Positions 8,738-15,980 of a DNA stretch of 62,060 bases are shown piece by piece; positions within the stretch are counted from its first letter, which is position 1, and the number at the start of each line of letters is the position of its first letter. The translations under genes were made by a program, and so were the position numbers. The notes beneath the pieces were generated by a model that did no database searches, had not been told where the DNA came from, and saw only the letters and a program-made list of their open reading frames with translations. Source of the DNA: Streptacidiphilus melanogenes (GTDB lineage: Bacteria; Actinomycetota; Actinomycetes; Streptomycetales; Streptomycetaceae); NCBI RefSeq assembly GCF_000787835.1, contig NZ_BBPP01000045.1, positions 1 through 62,060 on the forward strand, given 5' to 3'.

Positions 8738-9382
8738 TTGGCCAGGGCGACGGGCGCTGACTTCGTCCGGACCAGGCGGAGCCTGCACGGACTCGCCGAG
8801 TTGCTGATGGCTGGGCCCCAGTTCCGCCGCAGCGGGACGATCCGGCTTCGGGTGATCCCAGGCGGATTCGCCACCACCAAGGAACCGGACATCAGGGTGC
8901 AGGACCTGCGCCTGATCGCGGGCGGACACACACTCTCCCTGGCAGGCAGCTACGCGGACCTGGCCCGCACCGCCGGGATCACCCCCGGAGCCCCGGTGGA
9001 CCTCTACCCCCAAGGAAGCGGCATCGCCACCGAGGACATCATCGAGGTCGATCCGCAGTCCGCTGGGCGGATCTCCGACGTCCTCGCACTCGGCCTTCAG
9101 GCGCTGGGCCACTTCGCCCCGCACGAGACCGCCGTGCTGTGGCCCGAACACTTCGACCTCAGCGTTACCTGGGACGAGGTCAACTTCGGCATCTCCCTCG
9201 GCGACGCATTCGCGGACGAGCCCTACGCGTACGTCGGGCCGTGGACCCCGCCGCAGTCGGACGCGTTCTGGAACGCGCCCTTCGGCGCCGCACGTCCCCT
9301 GAGCGGACTCTCCGACGCCCCCGCACTCGAAGCCTTCTACGCAGAAGGCCGTCGCCTGGCCCACCAGGCACGTTCGGCCTGA
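8738..9382 (+). CDS. conserved hypothetical protein, 214 residues
   Basis: Starts at TTG 8738, supported by GGAGGAGAG just upstream. A protein of this type is widespread in streptomycetes: TIRLRVIPGGFATTKEPDIRV, a middle part with YPQGSGIATEDIIEVDP, then TAVLWPEHFDLSVTWDEVNFG and YAYVGPWTPP near the C terminus. No signal peptide or membrane segment is visible, so it is likely cytoplasmic. I cannot assign a function; the conserved WPEHFD and DEVNFG blocks suggest an active or binding site. Confidence 0.7.
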   Translation: MARATGADFVRTRRSLHGLAELLMAGPQFRRSGTIRLRVIPGGFATTKEPDIRVQDLRLIAGGHTLSLAGSYADLARTAGITPGAPVDLYPQGSGIATEDIIEVDPQSAGRISDVLALGLQALGHFAPHETAVLWPEHFDLSVTWDEVNFGISLGDAFADEPYAYVGPWTPPQSDAFWNAPFGAARPLSGLSDAPALEAFYAEGRRLAHQARSA

Positions 9383-9618
9383 CGACACTGCGCCTGCCGA
9401 CAACCTCATCCGTGCCAGTTCCGTCGTCATGTTGGTACGCGTGGATGACGCCGACAAGCCGGTCCCTCCGGCGTATGTCGAGGTGGGCAAGCTGCCCGAG
9501 TTCGAGCGGTTCAGGCACCGGACGTTAGTGGCGCCGCCGGGTCCGCCCTCAACTACGTGGGATGATCCGGCACTTGTTCGAGCAATCCGGGCAGTATCAG
9601 GCCCGACCGAATCAGCCG
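9383..9618. other. intergenic, nothing recognised
   Basis: A short open frame from 9429 (MLVRVDDADKPVPPAYVEVG) runs through this stretch into the following STAS remnant, but it matches no family I know and is probably not a gene. Confidence 0.4.
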
Positions 9619-9785
9619 TACAGTTTGTGGTGGAATACCTGCTCCTTGGTTGGTGTGAGCGTGCGAATCCGTGTGCGTGGGTGACTGCTCGGCCTGACCG
9701 ATCGACAGGGTCCGCTTCGGCGGCGATTGTTCCAGCTGCCCCAGCCCCCGGCGGCGTCCCACAGGAGACGGCCGAGGAGACCTGG
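9619..9785 (+). promoter_or_regulatory. STAS-type leader, copy 1
   Basis: One of four related leaders in this window. It has a -10-like TACAGT (9619-9624), a GGTTGGTGTGAGCG block shared with copy 2, and a conserved core at 9715-9785. The core can fold into a hairpin (GGC-GTC-CC pairing with GG-GAC-GCC, loop ACA) directly before the GAGGAG ribosome-binding site and the ATG at 9786. The gene behind it is a decayed STAS gene. Confidence 0.6.
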
Positions 9786-10120
9786 ATGGGCGCGCGCGAC
9801 ATCAATGCCCGATCGACGGCAGACCGCCAACACATGCGCCGGTGCGGGATCGGGAGCACGGCCGCACTCGCGGTTGAGCGTCACGACGGGCAGGGCAGGA
9901 CGACGATCAGGTTGACCGGCGAGCTGGCCCGGGACTCGGGCCGCTCCTGCGCCGGGAGTCGGCCGGTTGTCTGGCCGGTGGCGTGCACGCCATCCCGGCG
10001 GCTCGCCATGGTCGCCCTCGACGACTGCAGCGGCCTGATCGCACTCCTGCAGGCCCACCGGCGCGAGGCCGTGGTCGGGGCGGCGTTGCGACTGCACGGC
10101 CCCAGGCCCGTCGCGAGCAT
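9786..10120 (+). pseudogene. STAS-domain (anti-sigma factor antagonist) gene, decayed
   Basis: Starts with MGARDINARS after the leader and aligns with the intact STAS protein at 11704: ALAVERHDGQGRTTIRLTGEL, then frame changes near 9950-10010, then DDCSGLIALLQAHRREAV and LRLHGPRPVAS. The phosphorylatable-Ser region (DDCSGL) survives but the middle beta strands are out of frame and the C-terminal helix is lost. It can be read as an inactive third copy of the STAS genes at 11704 and 17269. Confidence 0.65.
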
Positions 10121-10300
10121 ATGCAGATCGCGGCGCGAGGGGTTGCGGCTTCGAGAGGATCTGTCCTCGTGCGCTTCATCGACCGGCTCTCCTCGAGTAA
10201 CCAGCGGAAACTCGGGCGGTCGGGCATCAGCAGCACCGTCCGTCACGGCGGTGGCGACCGGGACGAGCCGGGGCTGTCTCAGGTGAAGTCGGAGACGGAC

Positions 10301-10492
10301 ATGACAAGGCTGACTGTCTCCCAGGTGATCGCCTGCCTGGTGCGGGCCGTCCGGTGCGGCGACGCGCGGATGGCCCAGGAACTTCTGTCCCGGTTCAGCA
10401 CGCTGGCCGAGTTGGAGGACCTGATGGAATTGCGGGCTGCACTGGAGGCGGACCTGCGCAGCGGACCGGACCGCCCCTCGTTCAGGCCGTGA
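10301..10492 (+). CDS. small hypothetical protein, 63 residues
   Basis: Begins at ATG 10301 with GGAGA 8 nt upstream. The sequence (MTRLTVSQVIACLVRAVRCG, then DARMAQELLSRFSTLAELED) is helical and looks like a compact all-alpha protein. It resembles small uncharacterised streptomycete proteins, but I cannot name a function. It lies between the decayed STAS gene and an IS30 remnant. Confidence 0.5.
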   Translation: MTRLTVSQVIACLVRAVRCGDARMAQELLSRFSTLAELEDLMELRAALEADLRSGPDRPSFRP

Positions 10493-10604
10493 GTAGTTTC
10501 GATGCAGGACACCCACTTTGGTCGGTCGGGATCTGCCCGTTTTGGCGTCGCCAGCGCTCGTGTTCAGTTGGCGGATTCGCATGATCGTCGCAACATTGCT
10601 GGTC

Positions 10605-10985
10605 TCATGCTGTCAGAGCGGCGGCGAAGGCGTGGGCAGGACTTCGCCATCCCAGGGTCTTCCAGGGCCGGTCGTTGAGCCGTTCCTCGCTTGCGCGTAT
10701 TTCATCGGCGGTGCGGACGGACAGGGCGGTGCCCTTAGGGAGGCATTGCCGCAGCGGGCCGTTGATGTTCTCGTTCATGCCGCACTGCCAGGGGCTGGCT
10801 GGGCAGGCGAAGAAGACACCATCCTGGAAAAGCGGCGCCAGTTCGTCGCGGCGGGCCGTGTCGATGCCCTGGTCCTACATCAGCATCATCCTCGCGGTTT
10901 CGGGAGGGCCGCCGTCGCGGCCGTGACGGCGTCGCGAACGTTCGCGGAGTCGTGCCCGTCGGGCAGCGGGATGAGTCGCAGCGGA
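10605..10985 (-). pseudogene. IS30-family transposase, 3' remnant
   Basis: Read towards lower coordinates: LIPLPDGHDSANVRDAV, a change of frame and an in-frame TAG where LTWDQG is expected, then GIDTARRDELAPLFQDGVFF, SPWQCGMNENINGPLRQCL and a conserved tail LNDRPWKTLGWRSPAHAF to a stop at 10605-10607. These are hallmark blocks of the IS30 catalytic domain (NEN with the catalytic Glu). The 5' half of the transposase is missing, so this is a dead fragment. Confidence 0.75.
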
Positions 10986-11118
10986 GCGTGTGCGGCGGTC
11001 GACGCGTGGCGGCCGATCCGACAGGTCGCCCTCTCCTGGTGCCGAGTACGGCGCTGGGCTCCGGCCCGAGCCAACGCACGGAGAGGCGGCCGGGACGACC
11101 CCGGCCTACGGTGGACGT

Positions 11119-11367
11119 GTGGACGGCGAGATCACTGCGCTGGACCTCAAGAACGTGCTGCGGGCGCTGGCCGAGCTGTTCGAGGAACTGCGGCGCTTCC
11201 CCACCGACCGGGACGTCGTGCAGCGCAGCGGCATGCCGGTGGACGACGTGGGGCGAACACTGAGGACCCTGGCCGAGAACGAGATGATCACCGAGCGGAG
11301 CGAGGGCGGCCACCGTGTGGTGACCCGGGTGACCCGGGTCGGCGTGGCGTTCGCGAGTGAGACCTGA
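11119..11367 (+). CDS. small winged-helix-like protein, 82 residues
   Basis: Taken from GTG 11119 (VDGEITALDLKNVLRAL). The fold pattern is two helices, then RFPTDRDVVQRSGMPVDDVGRTLRTLAENEMIT, a typical winged-helix core, and a hairpin ending RVVTRVTRVGVAF. A start further upstream (10990) is possible but gives an arginine- and proline-rich extension without homology. It could be a small DNA-binding regulator; nothing identifies its target. Confidence 0.5.
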   Translation: MDGEITALDLKNVLRALAELFEELRRFPTDRDVVQRSGMPVDDVGRTLRTLAENEMITERSEGGHRVVTRVTRVGVAFASET

Positions 11368-11533
11368 ACGGTATGCAGCCGGCCACCAGGGGCGGCGTGG
11401 CGGACGAGATCTTCGAGCCCATCCGGCCCAGGGCGCGGACTTCGACTCCCCGTGGACCTGGCTCGAGAGGAACACGGCCTCGGCGGAACTCAGGTGTCCA
11501 TGCGGCCCAGTACCGGTCTGCTCCGGCAAGCCG

Positions 11534-11703
11534 TACAGTCCGTGGTGAACAGTGGATTATCTGTTCTTGGCTGGTGTGAGCATTCGAGCGTCCTGCGTCG
11601 AGGTGCCTCCGGCCGACCGACTGAGCTGACCGCTTCGGCGGTGATCGTTCCAGCTGCCCCAGACCCCGGCGGCGTCCCAGAGGAGACGGCCGAGGAGATC
11701 TGG
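11534..11703 (+). promoter_or_regulatory. STAS-type leader, copy 2
   Basis: TACAGT at 11534-11539 as a -10-like element, then a leader of roughly 155 nt. The conserved core (about 11633-11703) holds CAGCTGCCCCAGACCCC and a hairpin: GGC (11671-11673), GTC (74-76) and CC (77-78) can pair with GG (82-83), GAC (85-87) and GCC (89-91). It merges into the GAGGAG ribosome-binding site of the STAS gene at 11704. Confidence 0.6.
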
Positions 11704-12114
11704 ATGCCCACGAACCACATCACCGGCCGATCGAAGGGGGCCCGCCGTCGCCCGCCACCCCGGTGCGGGGCCGCGATGCCGACGGAGACACTCACCGTCG
11801 AACGGCACGACCGGCACGGCAGGGCCGAGATCACACTGGCCGGCGAGATCGACATGGCCTCCGCGCCAATCGTGCGCCACGCGCTGTCGCGCTGCCTGGC
11901 CGACGGCGTGCACGCCATCGAGGTCGACCTCGCCCAGGTCGGCTTCTGCGACTGCAGCGGGCTGAGCGCGTTGCTGCAGGCCTACCAGCGAGCCACTGCG
12001 GCCGGAGTGTCCCTGCGGCTGCGCGACCCGAGACCTGTCGTGGCCCGGCTGACGGCGCTGGCCTGTACCGACACCCCCTTGCTGCACCTGGGAGGCGCAG
12101 GAGGGGACTGCTGA
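11704..12114 (+). CDS. STAS-domain anti-sigma factor antagonist
   Basis: A 136-residue protein with a variable basic N terminus and a STAS domain from about residue 30: TLTVERHDRHGRAEITLAGEI, then VRHALSRCLADGVHAIEVDL, VGFCDCSGLSALLQAYQRA and VSLRLRDPRPVVARLTAL. In anti-anti-sigma factors (SpoIIAA/RsbV type) the Ser of D-C-S-G-L is phosphorylated by a kinase anti-sigma factor and dephosphorylated by a PP2C phosphatase. That Ser is present. A GAF-SpoIIE phosphatase lies at 31776 but no kinase is seen. The start is set by GAGGAG 8 nt upstream, inside the shared leader. Confidence 0.85.
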   Translation: MPTNHITGRSKGARRRPPPRCGAAMPTETLTVERHDRHGRAEITLAGEIDMASAPIVRHALSRCLADGVHAIEVDLAQVGFCDCSGLSALLQAYQRATAAGVSLRLRDPRPVVARLTALACTDTPLLHLGGAGGDC

Positions 12115-12298
12115 CAGCACTCGTCCCGACGGATGCCGACGCTGCGTGCGGCAGGCCCCCTGCCCCGCCCCCGTCTCGTCGTGCGCGGCTCCGACGACGG
12201 CACGGTGGACCGAGTGGCGACCCCTCCGGCCTGGCAGACCGTTGCTTCGGCTGCTCCCCCGGCCGCTCTGTGCGGTACCAGGCTGTTGCAGCACAGCG

Positions 12299-12458
12299 TA
12301 GAGTCGATGGCGGAAGTGCGTTGTCGGCGGGTTCGGACGCCCGAAGCCCTGTTCTCCGGCGTCTCGGGCAGACCGACTGAGCCGGCCGCCTCAACGGCGA
12401 GCGCTCCAGCTGCCCAAGACCCCGGTGGTGTCCCAGACGAGACAGCCGAGGAGTCCGG
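12299..12458 (+). promoter_or_regulatory. STAS-type leader, copy 3
   Basis: TAGAGT at 12299-12304 and a conserved core at 12389-12458 with CTCCAGCTGCCCAAGACCCC and GAGACAGCCGAGGAG. The hairpin is weaker here (one mismatch and a G-U pair). The downstream open frame from GTG 12459 is not recognisably a STAS gene. Confidence 0.55.
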
Positions 12459-12660
12459 GTGTCCGCGAACAGCATCACCCGCGCGATCAAGGACGAACGC
12501 GGACCGTTCACCCGCCGGATGGGCGTTGTCGGCGACGAGGGCGGATGTGGTCAGGTGGCGTCGAAACCCTCGGGGGCCTGCAGATCGTGCAGGCGACGAC
12601 GCTGCCCGAACGCACCCGGTTGCGGCTGATCCCAGGAATCTCGGCCGGGCTGGTTCGATG
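12459..12660 (+). pseudogene. decayed small gene behind leader copy 3
   Basis: The GTG at 12459 reads VSANSITRAIKDERGPFTRR and MGVVGDEGGC before going off into a Cys/Arg-rich stop-terminated tail. A different frame downstream reads VETLGGLQIVQATTLPERTR and LRLIPG. Together these look like a short streptomycete protein starting MGVVGD.GGC that has lost its middle by deletion and frameshift. This is a tentative reading. Confidence 0.35.
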
Positions 12661-12730
12661 CGCTGCCGACCTGTTGTCGGCGCGTGTTGTCGGCGCCTGG
12701 TGTCGAAGAATCGGAACGCGGGAGGCGCAC

Positions 12731-13060
12731 ATGATGCTTTCCCAGCACGAGCGACGCGCATTGTCCGACATCGAGGAACACCTGCGCGCGAGCGAACCCG
12801 AGCTGGTGCGCCTGCTGGAATGCTTCCATGCCTGGGCTCCGCCGCAACACCGCCGCCGCGGTGTCCGCCGCGTGGTCGGGCCGGCCGGGCTGGCGCTCGC
12901 CGCCGTCCTGCTCGCCGTGGCGTTCACCGTGCGCAGCGCGGACGTGCTGCTGCTGGCTGTCACGGTCCTGTTGGCGGACGCGGCCTGGTGGACCCTCCTC
13001 GCCGCGACGGCACTGGCCAGACAACGGATACTCAACAACCGCGAGTCTCATCGCCGGTGA
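12731..13060 (+). CDS. DUF3040 membrane protein
   Basis: A 109-residue protein starting at ATG 12731 (GGAGG 5 nt upstream; ATG 12734 also possible). The N terminus LSQHERRALSDIEEHLRASE is the DUF3040 signature, and two hydrophobic helices follow (VVGPAGLALAAVLLAVAFTV and DVLLLAVTVLLADAAWWTLL). It should be a small inner-membrane protein with a cytoplasmic helical head. The family is actinobacterial and uncharacterised, commonly found among stress and sigma-factor signalling genes as here. Confidence 0.85.
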   Translation: MMLSQHERRALSDIEEHLRASEPELVRLLECFHAWAPPQHRRRGVRRVVGPAGLALAAVLLAVAFTVRSADVLLLAVTVLLADAAWWTLLAATALARQRILNNRESHRR

Positions 13061-13095
13061 CTGCGGGCCAGGTGAAGTGAGGGCGGTGATCGACT

Positions 13096-13605
13096 GTGTG
13101 GGAGCGGCACATCGGGCGTGTCGTCGTCGGTGTGGACGACTCGCTCGCCGGGCTGCGGGCACTGCGCGAGGCGGTGGAGATGGCACGTCTCCGCGGCGTG
13201 GAGGTTCGAGCGGTCCGCACGTACCGTCCCCCACCTGAACCGGGAGGCGGAGGGTGGAACACCGGGATGGACCCTCAGTCCTTCGCGGCGGAGGATCCCC
13301 GGTCGGCGCTCAGGAGAAACGCACTTGTAGCTGCTCGGCATGCCTTCGAGCAGGCAATGGGCGGTGTGCCACGTGACGTGGTGGTGTCCATCGAGACCGA
13401 GAGCATTCCCCTCCACCAGGCGCTGGCGGCGGTCGCGTGCCGCGACCGGGACGTGCTCGTCGTCGCCGCATCGCGGCGACCTCACGCGTGGTGGCCGCGC
13501 AGACGGTCAGTCGCCCGGCGCTGTACCACCCGGGCAGTGTGTCCGGTCCTGATCGTCCCGGCACCACGGGGAGCATGCGAACTCGGCAGCCACTGGCACC
13601 GGTAG
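13096..13605 (+). CDS. universal stress protein (UspA family), atypical C terminus
   Basis: A 169-residue protein from GTG 13096. The N terminus (RVVVGVDDSLAGLRALREAVEMA) and the strand VEVRAVRTYRPP are standard UspA. The segment DRDVLVVAASRRPHAWWPRR and ARRCTTRAVCPVLIVPAP ends the fold, but the usual nucleotide-binding G-x2-G-x9-G-S pattern is replaced by a Trp/Arg-rich stretch, so ATP binding is doubtful. USPs act in the cytoplasm in dormancy or stress survival. It lies 35 bp after the DUF3040 gene and may be co-transcribed. Confidence 0.78.
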   Translation: MWERHIGRVVVGVDDSLAGLRALREAVEMARLRGVEVRAVRTYRPPPEPGGGGWNTGMDPQSFAAEDPRSALRRNALVAARHAFEQAMGGVPRDVVVSIETESIPLHQALAAVACRDRDVLVVAASRRPHAWWPRRRSVARRCTTRAVCPVLIVPAPRGACELGSHWHR

Positions 13606-13779
13606 CAACGCCGGCGGGAGTTGGACGCCCTCCTCGACGAACTCACCGCGTAGGGCCCCTGGCCACGGGCATACCCACTGCCCCTGTTCGGTCGCTGTAG
13701 ACCGTGAGGTCCGGAGGTCCGCACCGCTCGGTCTCAGGAAGAGCCGCGCCTCGACGAGGACGAGGCTGCTCCTCGGTGA

Positions 13780-14199
13780 TCACACCGGGGGCGGAGCAGT
13801 CAGGTCCGCGTCGGCACCGCGCGGCTCGCACGTCACCAGTGCCTCGTCGACGGCCCCGCACAGGCGGGCCGCTTGCTCCTGCGGATCGGCAACGGAGAGG
13901 GCGACGCGGGCGAACTCGGCCGGCGGCCGCAGCTCGACCATCAGGACAGGACCACGCCATGGACGTACCGCGATCCAGTCACGCCCGGCCGGGTGCCGCC
14001 ACACTCCCAGCCACGCCCTGTCGGGGATCGACAGACCGCTCTCTCTGCTGCCGCGCAGGCAACGCCATGGCTCGGCGAGCACCTCGACGCGCGCCACGGC
14101 GGCAAGCGGTGCCCGCACGAGCCCGTACCGCATCACCGCTCGTTCCCGCCAGGAGGGCCGGACCACCAGGTCACCGCCGTGAATCGTCACCCGCGCCAT
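13780..14199 (-). CDS. conserved hypothetical protein (PH-like), 139 residues
   Basis: Begins MARVTIHGGDLVVRPSWRER and continues with LAAVARVEVLAEPWRCLRG, LGVWRHPAGRDWIAVRPWRG and VLMVELRPPAEFARVALSVADP. This pattern of short beta strands ending in one helix fits a family of actinobacterial proteins with a bacterial PH-like fold, usually annotated as hypothetical. No signal peptide or membrane helix. Function unknown. Confidence 0.65.
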   Translation of the reverse strand: MARVTIHGGDLVVRPSWRERAVMRYGLVRAPLAAVARVEVLAEPWRCLRGSRESGLSIPDRAWLGVWRHPAGRDWIAVRPWRGPVLMVELRPPAEFARVALSVADPQEQAARLCGAVDEALVTCEPRGADADLTAPPPV

Positions 14200-14286
14200 G
14201 GCCGCCTCCGGTCCGGTCCGGGCCCCGGTCCCGTCGCTCCTGTTCCCCGAAGCGCCGCCGCAGGACGTCCGGGTCCGTCGTCACGG

Positions 14287-14562
14287 CTACGCCCCGCGCC
14301 CCCGCTGGACCGTCTTCACCGCCGCCTGGTGCAGGCTCCGCGCGGTCTCCTCGTCGCCCGCCGGAAGCGGACTGCCCTGCAGCGTGTACCAGTCCTCGGC
14401 CCCCACGTACTGCACCGTGATGCTGGCCTGACCACCGCTCCAGGTGGTGTGCACGGTCAACTCGCCCTGGAGGACGTCCCCCTCCTGCGTCTGCACTCCA
14501 CCGTGCCCGGAGAAGATGCCCTCGGTGGTCCAGGTCGCCCATGTGTTCGCGCGGGTATTCAC
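14287..14562 (-). CDS. small hypothetical protein, 91 residues
   Basis: Starts at GTG 14562 with AAGGAG upstream. The sequence reads as a small beta-rich protein: WATWTTEGIFSGHGGVQTQEG, GELTVHTTWSGGQASITVQY, then ARSLHQAAVKTVQRG as a C-terminal helix. Related small proteins occur in streptomycetes without known function. The 16 bp containing the ribosome-binding site are duplicated in tandem just upstream. Confidence 0.6.
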   Translation of the reverse strand: MNTRANTWATWTTEGIFSGHGGVQTQEGDVLQGELTVHTTWSGGQASITVQYVGAEDWYTLQGSPLPAGDEETARSLHQAAVKTVQRGRGA

Positions 14563-14948
14563 CAGTGGGCTCCTTCGTCAGTGGGCTCCTTCGTCCTCGG
14601 CCCTCAGCGGGCCTGCGGCACGATACGTGGGGCGGTCTGATGAGACCCCTGCATACGGTCCCGGCCGCCCGGGGAAGCCTCGACTGCCCAGGAACATCTT
14701 CTGGCATCCGCGCCCGGCTGTCCTGGCGGACTGCGTGGACAGCCCAGCCGGCCGTCCCGGCGTGCCGCCCTGCATCCGGCTCAGGGCTGCGCTGCGCGCC
14801 GCGCCGCACCGGCCGATCCCGAGACAGGGCAGCGGCGAAGGCGACGAACAGGACGACCGTGACGGCCACCGGCGGCCCGACCTGGTGCGGCCTGGGTGGC
14901 CTGGGCCGGATCGGGCGCCTCGCATCGGTTCACATCGCTGCCGCGGGG
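14563..14948. other. intergenic region with a tandem repeat
   Basis: CAGTGGGCTCCTTCGT occurs twice in a row (about 14564-14595); on the minus strand each copy carries an AAGGAG element, so the ribosome-binding site of the gene at 14287 is duplicated. The rest (14600-14948) contains only shadow frames and leads into the DUF5994 leader. Confidence 0.5.
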
Positions 14949-15057
14949 TAGAACAAAGGTACCGAGGGTTTTCCGCACACCGGCTGCAGTGCCCCTGTCG
15001 TTCTCGGCGAACGCCGACGCCGGGCCTGCGCGCGGGTCCGGGGACAGGACGCGCATC
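14949..15057 (+). promoter_or_regulatory. DUF5994-type leader, copy 1
   Basis: TAGAAC at 14949-14954 as a -10-like element, then a leader of about 100 nt. It holds two adjacent hairpins: TCGGC/GCCGA with loop GAAC (15004-15017) and a 9-bp stem CCGGGCCTG/CGGGTCCGG with loop CGCG (15020-15041). Sixteen bases separate the second hairpin from the ATG at 15058, containing ACAGGAC as ribosome-binding site. Two more copies stand at 30537 and 31605 (minus). Confidence 0.65.
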
Positions 15058-15675
15058 ATGTCCGTGTCACTCATGCGACCACCTTCGCTCGCCCTTCCCC
15101 CGCCCCGCACGGAATCCCCCGTGCTGCGCCTCGCCCTGCGGCCCGCCGCCGGAGGCGGCGGCCTCCCCGTCGGGGCCCTGGACGGCGCCTGGTGGCCGCA
15201 CTCCGACGACCTCCTTCGCGAACTGCCCTCACTCATCCCCACGTTGGACCGGGTGTGGGGGCGGATCACCAGGGTCAACGTGAACCCTCGCCACTGGGAA
15301 CCGCTGCCCCGCGAGGTTCCGGTTCAGGGACATGTGGTCAAGGTCGGCTGGTTCACCACCGAGCAGGACCCGCACAAGCTCCTGCTCCTGTCCTACCGCA
15401 CGGGCCGTTGGGACCTGCTCGTCATCCCACCGCAAACCAGCCAGGCGGCCGCCGCCCGGCTGATGGCCGCCGCGGGCGACCCGGCCGGCTCGTCCGCCGC
15501 GAGCGCCCTGCTCGCCGCCGAACGCGACCGCAGCGTCAACGACGCGACAAACCCGGCCGACGCCCCGGCCCGTGACATCGGCGCGGAAGCCGCATGGGAA
15601 TCCGAGGGCGGCGCGGCACGGTCCGTTCCGCTGATCATGCCCATCGGCCGCATCAGCGTGTCCTCAGGCAGGTGA
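15058..15675 (+). CDS. DUF5994 family protein
   Basis: A 205-residue protein with the DUF5994 core at about residues 20-150: LRLALRPAAGGGG, LDGAWWPHSDDLLRELPSL, WGRITRVNVNPRHWEPLP and VGWFTTEQDPHKLLLLSY, then DLLVIPPQTSQAAAARLM. The ATG at 15058 is chosen because it follows the leader's ribosome-binding site and is aligned with the paralogue at 31604. The family is actinobacterial and of unknown function; in this window it occurs four times (one intact here, one at 29435, two broken). Confidence 0.82.
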   Translation: MSVSLMRPPSLALPPPRTESPVLRLALRPAAGGGGLPVGALDGAWWPHSDDLLRELPSLIPTLDRVWGRITRVNVNPRHWEPLPREVPVQGHVVKVGWFTTEQDPHKLLLLSYRTGRWDLLVIPPQTSQAAAARLMAAAGDPAGSSAASALLAAERDRSVNDATNPADAPARDIGAEAAWESEGGAARSVPLIMPIGRISVSSGR

Positions 15676-15680
15676 GAACG

Positions 15681-15851
15681 GTGACGACGCTCCTCACCGT
15701 GCTCGCGATCGCCGCCGTGATCTACGCCTGCGTGCTGCTGATCCAACTGGCCAACGCCCGTCACACCGCCTTGGCGACGACAGTCCAGCCGCACCGTTGG
15801 GGCCTCCACCGACGTGACACTGCAGCCCGGCACGCGGTTCACCGTCCCTGA
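15681..15851 (+). CDS. small single-pass membrane protein, 56 residues
   Basis: Starts at GTG 15681, 5 bp after the DUF5994 stop, with GGTGAGA upstream. The first 25 residues (VTTLLTVLAIAAVIYACVLL) form one membrane helix, followed by a basic tail rich in His and Arg. It is likely co-expressed with the DUF5994 gene. No family recognised. Confidence 0.5.
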   Translation: MTTLLTVLAIAAVIYACVLLIQLANARHTALATTVQPHRWGLHRRDTAARHAVHRP

Positions 15852-15918
15852 CGGCGGCGCGCCGGGCCCTGTTCCTGAACCTGCCGCGCTGCGTGAACCG
15901 GCGATTCCTGCGCCGGAA

Positions 15919-15946
15919 ACACCCGTCCGCAACTGCGGACGGGTGT
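15919..15946 (+). terminator. strong hairpin, probable terminator
   Basis: Perfect 12-bp inverted repeat (ACACCCGTCCGC and its complement) around the loop AACT, between the small membrane protein gene and the SPFH gene. No T-run follows, as is usual for high-GC terminators. Confidence 0.6.
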
Positions 15947-15980
15947 CCGCGCAGCGGAGCGTGACGAACCATCGAAGGAT

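Noticed and set aside
9715..12458. The leader cores as coding for a conserved peptide (AAP-PGGV-ETAEE)
   Set aside because: The cores do read as a similar peptide, but copy 3 loses the frame around the start, a ribosome-binding site lies inside, and a stem pair covaries; RNA is the better reading, although a peptide is not fully excluded.
14171..14869. Minus frame beginning MAVTVVLFVAFAAALSR
   Set aside because: The hydrophobic start is short and the rest is arginine-rich and antisense or alternative to the real small gene at 14287.
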